From positions 2,046,001 through 2,110,000 of the forward strand of contig NZ_CP030050.1 of NCBI RefSeq assembly GCF_015291705.1: a stretch of DNA of 64,000 bases, read 5' to 3'. Origin of the DNA: Bradyrhizobium arachidis. GTDB taxonomy: Bacteria; Pseudomonadota; Alphaproteobacteria; Rhizobiales; Xanthobacteraceae. Of the stretch, positions 57,230 through 64,000 are shown piece after piece; positions within the stretch are counted from its first letter, which is position 1, and every line of letters begins with the position of its first letter. The notes below the pieces were generated by a model that had not been told where the DNA came from, ran no database searches, and saw only the letters and a list, made by a program, of their open reading frames with translations. The position numbers and the translations under genes are program-made.

Positions 57230-57502
57230 CTATATAACCTGGTGGACCCGATCGCGCATGCACTGCATCGGAGTAATCATCTTACTCATGACAGCGAATC
57301 CGACTTCGCAACGCACCTCAACGATGGCCTCGGGATGATCGCCGTTCTCAGATAGCGCATACTTCAAAGCTTGAACGCGACTAACGAATAAGCCGCCAAA
57401 CCTACCGCTCTCTTCGAGCACAGCCCAGTTCCCGGCACGGCTCTTTCCGATGAAGATGATTGGCCTTGCCGGGATACGCGAAAGAGATTCTCGGAGCTTC
57501 AT
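57230..57502 (-). CDS. Small conserved hypothetical protein
   Basis: This 90-residue protein contains PARPIIFIGKSRAGNWAVLE, ESGRFGGLFVSRVQALKYAL and SENGDHPEAIVEV. The pattern IIFIGK...GNWVV...GLFGGLFVNRAQAFKYAL...HPE is one I associate with a small uncharacterised protein frequent in rhizobial accessory regions. AAGGAC lies five bases before ATG 57502. No signal peptide or membrane segment. Function unknown; the C-terminal 20 residues may be altered. Confidence 0.65.
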   Translation of the reverse strand: MKLRESLSRIPARPIIFIGKSRAGNWAVLEESGRFGGLFVSRVQALKYALSENGDHPEAIVEVRCEVGFAVMSKMITPMQCMRDRVHQVI

Positions 57503-57753
57503 GCCATGTCCTTCCCCACATGTTCACCTAGGGCCTCGGCCCACACGTCTCAACTCCTACGAAACCGTTCAAAAACGTCCAAACAGCGCCTAGTTCATTT
57601 GCTCAAAGTTGCATTGGATCGAGAATTCACAAGCGAAAGGTAAGTCACCGTATGCGAGCGAGCTGGCAAACCAGTACACAATTTCCGCATTGGCTGCATC
57701 TGAAGTGTTGATCCCATTCAGTTTTCGTTGCAGCGACCCTTACGCATTGTTCG

Positions 57754-58554
57754 CTACGTGCTCGTGGTGAGTCCTCCATCTACGTAGAGAATTTGACCCG
57801 TCACGAAGCGTGACAGGGAAGACGCGAAAAAGTACACGGCCCCCGCAACATCCTCAGGCGTGGCCAGCCGGCCAAGCGGAATGTCGGCGATGGCCTTCCG
57901 AAAAGTGGAGATGGCCTCGAGCGTCTTCTCATTTTTCTCCGTGCGCACTCTGCCGGGCGCGACACCATTAACTGTGATCCCGTAGGGTGCTAGTTCGGCT
58001 GCATGCTGTTTCAAAAGAACAGCAAGCCCTCCTTTTGCGGCGCAGAACGCGCTGTAGCCGTGGTTTCGGAACCCATGTGATGATCCGACCGAGAGCAGGT
58101 GGATCTGGCTGCCGCCTTCTCCAGATGCGACTTGATATGTGGCAACCGCCTGAGAAAGAAACATTCCTGCGCGCAGAGTTCGTGAATAAACCTTATCGAA
58201 GGCATCCTCAGTCACTTCAAGCAACTTTTGCTCCCTATTGAAACCCATGCAGTTCACCAAGATCTCGATCGATCCATAACGCCGCGCCAAAGAAGCTGAA
58301 ACGTCTTTGATGGCGGCGACGTTACTCGCGTCAAGCTCGAAACCCTCCGCTATATGCCCTTTTTGAATTAGTTCGTGCGCCAGACCGTCGGCCTGTTCAA
58401 CGTTCGGCCCTACGATAAGGGTGGTCGCCCCGGCCATTGCAAGCGTTTCGGAGATTGCCTTTCCGACCGCTCCGTATCCACCGACGACTAATGCCACCTT
58501 GCCACGCAAGCTCATCGGTGGGTAGACCGGAACACTCTCCACCGGACCGATCAT
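57754..58554 (-). CDS. Short-chain dehydrogenase/reductase with Phe at the catalytic Tyr position
   Basis: This 266-residue protein has the classical SDR outline: cofactor motif KVALVVGGYGAVGKAISETL (VGGxxxVG in place of TGxxxGxG), ELDASN, LVNCMGFNREQK in place of NNAG, the active-site strand IHLLSVGSSHG and the C-terminal GQILYVDGGLT. Where the family has YxxxK, this protein has F170-CAA-K174 (YSAFCAAKGGLAVLL). The codon is TTC, so the catalytic tyrosine is missing while Ser and Lys remain. It may be a non-catalytic or altered-mechanism member. ATG 58554, GTG 58560 and ATG 58515 are possible starts; 58515 fits the usual SDR beginning MSLRGK. Confidence 0.82.
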   Translation of the reverse strand: MIGPVESVPVYPPMSLRGKVALVVGGYGAVGKAISETLAMAGATTLIVGPNVEQADGLAHELIQKGHIAEGFELDASNVAAIKDVSASLARRYGSIEILVNCMGFNREQKLLEVTEDAFDKVYSRTLRAGMFLSQAVATYQVASGEGGSQIHLLSVGSSHGFRNHGYSAFCAAKGGLAVLLKQHAAELAPYGITVNGVAPGRVRTEKNEKTLEAISTFRKAIADIPLGRLATPEDVAGAVYFFASSLSRFVTGQILYVDGGLTTST

Positions 58555-59639
58555 TCGCACCTCGATTGAAAGGTGGGGTCGCCCGAATTGATTCCAGAGA
58601 TCCAGAGCGTCGCATTGTCTAAAGCGTTGCGTTCTCTAGCCGCCGAACAGCCGGAAACGGGATCATAAGAACCGAGCGGCCCTGATGTCCTTTCAAGGCG
58701 CAGGTCCAAGCGAGTCATGGCACATGGACTGTGACGAAGCGCGTGCATGGTCCAACGTCTTGCCAACATAAGCCTCAACTTCCCTCTCACAGCTCTTCCA
58801 ATCATCCCGCCTCGAATTGGTATGCTTAGACTAATAGAGTCTGAACGGCGGACCCCTCTCTGACATGATAGTGCGCTGTGAGCTCGGTTCGTTGCAGGTA
58901 GACTTAGTCCGCGGGGCTCATCGTCTAATACTTGCCATGGATCCGAGGTAGGATGAACTACTAACCTTTGTAGTCGATCGCGGGAAATAGTCATTGATTG
59001 GATGGCGCCCCTATTCAAGCTTTTTGCTGCTAAAGCCGGCTGAAGCACTAGTAAAGGAAGTTCTCCACATATTCGACTTTGAGGGCTGACGGAAGTGAGC
59101 TGGGTGCCTCGGTTGCGCGATGAGGCCATACCGATCGCCGCCCCGATACTCTCATTACGCCGGCAAGGAGACGTTAAGGCCGACGACGCGCGCGAAATAC
59201 ATTTCTGCAGTAAGGCTTTTCACGACCAAGTCTCCAATATTGGAAGATGCCGGGTGGAGGAGGTGCCTGACCTAGCTCCTTTCTCGAGGCCGTGGGGGAA
59301 CGCCGGCTGCTTACATAAATAGGGCCCGGTCACTTATGCCGCACGGCTTCCAGGGCTGAAGGTTGAGCGCGCCGAGGATACGTATCACTCAACTAGGGCG
59401 GCCGGACGATGCTTGTTCTTCGGCCGGCTCTCTTGCGCCGTCCATCAGCCATCGGCGCATCGTTGGCGCGGAATTCTCTCCGACGAGGGCGGAAGATTGC
59501 GATGCCTTTATAGCGCGATATGTGGCGGCCTTGCGCACAAGCTGGCTGCCTGCTTGCTGTAACTTCACACGTTCTTCTCGGCTTCTCAGGTTCTGAAGTC
59601 ATGGAAGCCGCTCGTCAAGGTTGCCGCACACGAGACCAG
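58555..59639. other. 1.1 kb without a recognisable gene
   Basis: Short or shadow frames only. The right edge passes into an IS3 fragment. Confidence 0.45.
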
Positions 59640-59735
59640 TTCGGCTCGAGATCGTTCATCCACTATGAGAGAGTCCAGAACACGATCCGCCGGCCCTCAA
59701 CCATCGGCTACTCAGAACCGTTTGGTTTCGAGTGT
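59640..59735 (+). pseudogene. IS3-family OrfB C-terminal scrap
   Basis: FIHYERVQNTIRRPSTIGYS and EPFGFE match the end of IS3 OrfB (FYN..R.HSTIGY.SP..FE). Nothing else of the element is seen. Confidence 0.6.
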
Positions 59736-60224
59736 AGGTGCGGAGTAGCCAATCCCTTGGCCATCAAGTCGCCGGCAGCTCAGTACGCCCCCATATCCGG
59801 TTTGTTGATTTCGTGACACACATCCTTTCAGCCGAGCACTAGGTAGGCTCAGAGTCAGACTGAAGAATAGTCAAGAAGGAGATTTTCGTTGAGATAAGCT
59901 AAGTGGCACGAGTTTTGATGCTCCTCGTTGGCGTGTCGCATGAGCTGCTGGCTGATGCCATGCCCGGGAGTTCCCGTTTTGGGCGGCACGGAGGAGGGCA
60001 ACTGATATGCCGCATCCCATAAGGTGTTTGTATGACCGATTTCATGACCACCCACGATATTGCGCGAGTTCTCATGCATCTCTGGAAGATTTGAGTTTAG
60101 CCGCCCTTCTTGAGCTGCATAGTCGGCTTGCAAGGCTTAGGAATGCGAGCGTCCTTGCATCTCTTACTGCTTTCTGGACGGTGACTGGCTTCGGCTCTTC
60201 CTTATGTGTACTGGAGGTGCTTGC
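59736..60224. other. Leader region of the SelA-like gene
   Basis: No gene recognised. It contains TGGCACG-AGTT-TTGAT at 59904-59919, a sigma-54-like sequence that lacks the nearly invariant GC of the -12 element. Confidence 0.4.
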
Positions 60225-61775
60225 ATGACCTTGGATATTGATCCCGATGACGCGCCGCACGATGAACTCGCCGCAGGTCAACTGTTTCGCGATCTCGGCG
60301 TTGAGCCGATCATCAATTGCACGGGCGTGCGTACCTCCTACGGCGGATGCAATCCAACGCCATCTGTGCTCGCCGCAATGCTAGCGTCGGGTCGAGGTTT
60401 CGTCGTTATGGACGAACTGGCAGAAGCGGTTGGACGGAAACTGGCCACTCTCACCGGTGCCGAATGGGGGCTCGTGACCGCTGGAAGCGCGGCGGCAGTA
60501 AGCCAAGCTGTTGCTGCTTGCGTAGCAGGGAACGATCCGGAAAAGATGCTGAAGCTCCCGTTGCACGGCGAGAGGGTGGTGGTGGTCGCTGCTGATCAAC
60601 GCATAGCTTACGAGCATGCAATTCGAGCAGTCGGTTGTACCGTCCTTCCGGTCGACCGTGTGTCAGACATAGACCAGCTGCTGCCTGAGAGCCCTGCGGG
60701 AATATGCGTCGTTGCCTCAGATATTTCGAAGTCCGTCGTGCCCTTCGAGGAAATTGCTCTGCGCACCAAGCAACTTGGAATTCCGCTGATTGTAGATGCG
60801 GCCGGGCAAGCCCCCAGATTTCCGAACGTTTGGCTTCGAAAGGGGGGCGATTTGCTGATTCATTCGGGCGGAAAGTATATTCGCGGACCGCAATCGACCG
60901 GGTTCCTACTTGGCTCGGAAAGACTATGTAGAGCAGCGTACCTGAATGGACCTCCTGGCCAATCATTTGGCCGGTCAATGAAAGTTGGTAAAGACGAGAT
61001 CATTGGTGCTTACGTCGCGTTGGAGCGATGGGTAAAGGGAGGGGCTGCTCGTGCGATGGAAAGATGGCACGAGTGTATTGCGATAATGAAGCGCGAGTTT
61101 TTGAGCGTGCCTGGCCTCTCTGTCGAAGAGATAGAGCCAGACTCTGCATTCTGCAATCCACGAATAGCGGTTTCTTGGCGGGCTAAAACATTCCCAGTAA
61201 GCGCCGAGGTGATCGCCAAGAAGCTGGCTAGCGGGCGTCCGCGCATTGTGTTGCACGACTGTTGGCAGGGACCGCAACGGATCGTAGTCGATCCGACCAA
61301 TCTGGCCCAATTCGAAGCCGAGATCGTTGGCCGCTCAATCGTTCATGCCATTTCAGAGCCTTTTGTTCCGCCAGCCGCACCACCGCACGAGGACTTTGAG
61401 AATGTAGCAGGAGCATGGCAAGTCTTTATCGAATTTCTACATGGTAGCACAGTTCACGCGTTCGTTCTGCTACAGGAGAGTCAAAACGTTACGGGCAAGC
61501 ACATCGGTGCCGATGTCTCGAGTAACTGCCGAGGCCAGATAGTTGGACCGAAATTGAAGCTGGTTTCACAATTGCCGGGCGATCCCTTGGCCTTAGACTA
61601 TGAGTTCGAAGGGACGCTTCGCGACGGCATTTTGACAGGGGTTGTTTACTTGGGTGCGTCCGCAGCCAAGTACAGCGGCCTTACCTTTAGGCGGCAATTC
61701 GGACGAGCGAGTTGGCGCGCCACGCGAACCCGAACAAGTCTCACCGTTGGCGGAAAATGTGCAAGTCGTCGGTAA
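60225..61775 (+). CDS. SelA-like PLP-dependent enzyme with extra C-terminal beta domain
   Basis: This 516-residue protein has a fold-type I PLP core at about 15-385. It resembles selenocysteine synthase-like enzymes and D-glucosaminate-6-phosphate ammonia-lyase (DgaE): NCTGVRTSYGGCNPTPSVLA, LVTAGSAAAVSQAVAACVAG, D191 in IPLIVDAAGQAPRFPN and the cofactor lysine K217 in LIHSGGKYIRGPQSTGFLLG. A second part at about 405-500 (WQVFIEFLHGSTVHAFVLLQ, VTGKHIGADVSSNCRGQIVG) alternates hydrophobic residues like a small beta barrel. SelA proper lacks it, and no tRNA-binding N-terminal domain is present, so tRNA-Sec is not the likely substrate. GGAGGTGC precedes ATG 60225. A sugar-amine or amino-acid lyase is the likeliest activity. 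Confidence 0.82.
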   Translation: MTLDIDPDDAPHDELAAGQLFRDLGVEPIINCTGVRTSYGGCNPTPSVLAAMLASGRGFVVMDELAEAVGRKLATLTGAEWGLVTAGSAAAVSQAVAACVAGNDPEKMLKLPLHGERVVVVAADQRIAYEHAIRAVGCTVLPVDRVSDIDQLLPESPAGICVVASDISKSVVPFEEIALRTKQLGIPLIVDAAGQAPRFPNVWLRKGGDLLIHSGGKYIRGPQSTGFLLGSERLCRAAYLNGPPGQSFGRSMKVGKDEIIGAYVALERWVKGGAARAMERWHECIAIMKREFLSVPGLSVEEIEPDSAFCNPRIAVSWRAKTFPVSAEVIAKKLASGRPRIVLHDCWQGPQRIVVDPTNLAQFEAEIVGRSIVHAISEPFVPPAAPPHEDFENVAGAWQVFIEFLHGSTVHAFVLLQESQNVTGKHIGADVSSNCRGQIVGPKLKLVSQLPGDPLALDYEFEGTLRDGILTGVVYLGASAAKYSGLTFRRQFGRASWRATRTRTSLTVGGKCASRR

Positions 61776-61980
61776 GCGGTGCTCTGTCCGAGCAAACTGG
61801 AGATAATGAGGAAGTATCATCTTCGACGACAATTCAGCCCAGTTCATGCGCATACTGTTGATACGCGTGGACAAGCTGATTAAGGCGTATTTGGCCGCCT
61901 CGAAATGCAAGTGCAGGCCGGCCGCTTAACTATGTGTGCAGTGCAGACCACGGTTACATCGAGACCGCGACCGAGAAGGC

Positions 61981-62502
61981 GCATGGCGGCGGCACTACCA
62001 TTGGCGCGACCAAAGATACCCATCCTCTCGTCGATCGGCTTGGATCGGCAGGAGACAGCCTTGGTTTCCACGCTCTTCGGCCCGTCACAGCTCGCAGTAC
62101 GGCTATTTGCAGGGTCGCTTAGCGAGAGGATATCGCCTATTCAACTCACCATTCTGTCAGGCGTTATGCTCTCGTTGGCGACTGTCGCCATCGTGCTGGC
62201 GTCTCACTCTCGTCGGAATTATACTTTTCATTGCCTTCGTTGGGTTTAGCTCTGGTCTAAACAGCATCTGTCGTGGAAGCTTGCCGCTCTCTGTCTTCGG
62301 ACCTGATGGGTATGGAGCACGAGTCGGGCTTATCACTGCTGTCCGATTGTCGACGGCGTCGTTTGCGCCATTCTTCTTTAATTTCATCAAAAGCAACTAT
62401 GGCGTCAGGCTTGCCTTAGCTTCTTTAGCGGTCTGCGCAATAGCAAGCACGGTTTCATTCGCATTTGTGAGTGCCCGATCAAAGTGCGAACCAGGCCGTT
62501 GA
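61981..62502 (+). pseudogene. MFS transporter, C-terminal half, frameshifted
   Basis: GLDRQETALVSTLFGPSQLA, VRLFAGSLSERISPIQLTIL and SGVMLSLATVAIVLASHS run in one frame to about 62210. VGIILFIAFVGFSSGLNSIC, VFGPDGYGARVGLITAVRLS and FAPFFFNFIKSNYGVRLALA then follow in the next, ending at 62502. These are transmembrane segments of the second half of a major facilitator protein. The first six helices are missing. It probably once transported the substrate of the SelA-like gene just upstream. Confidence 0.75.
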
Positions 62503-63137
62503 GGAAGTCCGCTGATTGGCCTGACGGCGAGCCCGACGTGAGCCGGATCGTCAATAAGTGTCCGCCGCCTTAGATGAGCGATCGCTAGGGTCTGAGTTTG
62601 GGCTCATCAACCCCGCGCGCGCGACGTTAGCGCGCATTCTGGAGAGCCATCGTGTACGAGAGGGGCGCTCAGCTGAGCGGTCCAACTGCCGCGACGACTG
62701 GGAGACGTATCTCGGCTTCGCCCCCGCCAAAGCTCTAAACGACAGATGTCGCCCCGCTGAGGAGTTGCACGTTGGGATTATCTGGACGCTAGACCTGGTC
62801 ATCGCGATCGCGATCGCCGTTTGCCACGGTGTTTAGTCCATTTTGCGTCTAGCCTGGGGCGTGTCAGCAGCGCCCGCTGGCGGTCCTTTCGAGGCGATTG
62901 AACAGCAGGTTATGGGTGAGAAAGTCAAGGTAGCCGACCACAGTCGAGTCCGCCTCGTCCTCACATCGCATGAAGGGAAGAGCTGCCGTCTTAGCGCGCG
63001 GAACCACTAAGCTGACCTACTAAAACCGGTAGTTTGCGGACATTTGGGGCCTAGCCCAACTTAAGTTGCAGTTGCCAACCAGCCGCATGGGCTCAGGGTT
63101 CGATCGCTCTCGGCAGAAAGAGCAACATCGAGGTTCG
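62503..63137. other. Intergenic, no gene recognised
   Basis: Short frames only. The plus-strand frame from 63066 is an upstream extension of the next gene without family support. Confidence 0.45.
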
Positions 63138-63749
63138 ATGATCGCATATTTATTTGACCGCGCAAATGCCGTTACTGCCGTGGGGCTCCTGTGTTCTGGC
63201 GCAGCGATCGGGCTCGTGGCCAAAGGACAGTATGAGGTGGCAGTAGCGCTAGGACTCTGGGCGATCATCGCTGACGATGTCGACGGCGAAATTGCCCGGC
63301 GCAGCAGGAATCGAACGGTGGCCACCAGAACCATTGGTAAAGCTCTCGATGCGTTCTCTGACCTTTTGTTTGGATCAGTCATTCCGGCGATTGTCGTCGC
63401 ATCTTTTATGGAGTTTCCAGCATCTGCGGTGTTCACAGCGCTCGTGATGCTGATCGGAGCTCTTCGTCTGGCATATTTTGACTACTTCGGATTGGACGAG
63501 CGTGGTCGTTCGACCGGTCTACCTCTCTCTTACGCTCTGCCGATGCTGGCCGCGATCTTGCTGGTTGACCACACTATCGCGCCGCTTCAGTTAAGTGTCG
63601 TTCTTCCTGGGGTCTTTGTACCGCTATCGTTGCTCCACATCGCCCCCTTCAAGATCAAAGCCTCTGGCAGTCTTGTGCATGTGATAACCATCGGCGTGGC
63701 GGCCACTGCGTCCGCCGGATTATTGATGACGAGTAGAGCGGGTCAATAA
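63138..63749 (+). CDS. CDP-alcohol phosphatidyltransferase family membrane protein
   Basis: This 203-residue integral membrane enzyme has about six hydrophobic segments. The signature is present as ADDVDGEIARR ... GKALDAFSD (D-x2-DG-x2-AR ... G-x3-D-x3-D), but the spacing between AR and G is 12 residues rather than the usual 8, so the substrate pocket loop is longer. Relatives make phosphatidylserine, phosphatidylglycerol or other CDP-linked lipids. I chose ATG 63138 (CATCGAGGTTCG upstream) because the family starts just before the first helix (FDRANAVTAVGLLCSG). The next gene starts 29 bases after its stop and is probably co-transcribed. Confidence 0.82.
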   Translation: MIAYLFDRANAVTAVGLLCSGAAIGLVAKGQYEVAVALGLWAIIADDVDGEIARRSRNRTVATRTIGKALDAFSDLLFGSVIPAIVVASFMEFPASAVFTALVMLIGALRLAYFDYFGLDERGRSTGLPLSYALPMLAAILLVDHTIAPLQLSVVLPGVFVPLSLLHIAPFKIKASGSLVHVITIGVAATASAGLLMTSRAGQ

Positions 63750-63778
63750 GCGGGCTTGCAATGTCGTAAGGACGAGAG

Positions 63779-64000
63779 ATGTCGAGCTTAACTAGGAGCG
63801 TGGTATTTGCCGGCACCAGGGGACTTGCGACCCGCTGTCTTCTGTTCGTCATCGAGACCTGCGGCAAAGACCACATCGCCGGCATTCTCGGCGCTTCTCG
63901 GTACGAGAAAACTTGGTGGAGGCACGAAACCAGTGAGGAGCTTTGGGAAGTCGCAGACCGCTTCGGAGTACCCTTTTTCGAGTCGATAGATGATGTTCCT
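63779..64000 (+). CDS. Formyltransferase-like protein, N-terminal part (runs off the window)
   Basis: From ATG 63779 (AAGGACGAG upstream) the frame is open to the last base, giving 74 codons: MSSLTRSVVFAGTRGLATRC, then IAGILGASRYEKTWWRHETS and ELWEVADRFGVPFFESIDDV. The pattern VVFAGTRGLATRCL...IAGILGA...A...GVPFF is that of the N-terminal Rossmann-like domain of formyl-THF-dependent formyltransferases (Fmt, ArnA and sugar N-formyltransferases). The catalytic N-H-D residues would lie beyond the window. Close coupling to the CDP-alcohol transferase suggests a lipid- or sugar-modifying pair. Confidence 0.65.
   Translation, partial: MSSLTRSVVFAGTRGLATRCLLFVIETCGKDHIAGILGASRYEKTWWRHETSEELWEVADRFGVPFFESIDDVP

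Noticed and set aside
59904..59919. Sigma-54-like sequence TGGCACG-AGTT-TTGAT upstream of the SelA-like gene
   Set aside because: The GC of the -12 element, nearly invariant in RpoN promoters, is GA here, and it lies over 300 bases before the gene.
59855..60133. Minus-strand 92-codon frame containing HEIGH, a zinc-protease-like motif
   Set aside because: The motif is short and the rest of the frame resembles no protease; no ribosome site. Chance occurrence is likely.
1..64000. nod boxes, tts boxes, tRNA or rRNA genes and CRISPR arrays
   Set aside because: Looked for by eye across the window; nothing convincing was found. A covariance or profile scan would be needed to exclude weak cases.

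Overview
The window looks like the accessory part of a rhizobial genome, most likely a symbiosis island of a Bradyrhizobium-type alphaproteobacterium. The reasons are indirect. Insertion sequences and their wreckage are extremely dense (IS66, IS110/IS1111, IS3, IS21, IS30, IS481, IS256, ISAs1, IS5 and a class C-like group II intron). Intact metabolic genes sit as short isolated blocks between them. There are two perfect sigma-54 (-24/-12) promoter sequences. A few genes (acyl-CoA dehydrogenase, etfBA) have the very GC-rich third codon positions of a Bradyrhizobium chromosome, while their neighbours do not. I saw no nod, nif or fix structural gene, rRNA, tRNA or CRISPR array.

Layout. 0-7.5 kb: an IS66 element with delimited ends (218-4493) carrying an IS110-type insertion in tnpB, then a decayed IS1111-like element and an istA relic. 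7.5-18.7 kb: a catabolic stretch with an M20 amidohydrolase, acyl-CoA dehydrogenase, a CaiB relic, an isochorismatase-type hydrolase, glutamate dehydrogenase and etfBA. 18.9-21.2 kb: an IS3 orfB and a rearranged IS481. 21.4-27.1 kb: FAD-dependent amine oxidoreductase, DoeA-like M24 hydrolase, ATP-grasp ligase and PuuD-like gamma-glutamyl hydrolase. 27.2-33.6 kb: IS debris, one GNAT-like gene and a group II intron remnant. 33.7-43.1 kb: MATE exporter, tandem-domain CoA transferase, EctB-like aminotransferase, a second GNAT-like gene and a quinone-oxidoreductase-like enzyme. 43.2-46.3 kb: an IS30 element between two IS3 halves. 46.6-47.8 kb: an ornithine cyclodeaminase family gene behind a sigma-54 promoter. 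48.5-55.1 kb: IS66, IS5, IS1111-like and IS21 elements. 55.1-64 kb: methyltransferase, a small conserved protein, an SDR with Phe in place of the catalytic Tyr, a SelA-like PLP enzyme with an extra C-terminal domain, an MFS relic, a CDP-alcohol phosphatidyltransferase and the start of a formyltransferase-like gene.

How the genes may work together (inference). Acyl-CoA dehydrogenase passes electrons to EtfAB, and the CaiB-type CoA transferases would activate its substrates. The 21-27 kb block has the logic of gamma-glutamylated amine breakdown (ligase, oxidase, gamma-glutamyl hydrolase). The M24, EctB-like and ornithine cyclodeaminase-like genes resemble parts of ectoine-utilisation gene sets. 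Together they suggest use or making of amino-acid-derived nitrogen compounds, with glutamate dehydrogenase as the sink. Many elements are frameshifted, so the region is decaying while selected metabolic genes stay intact.
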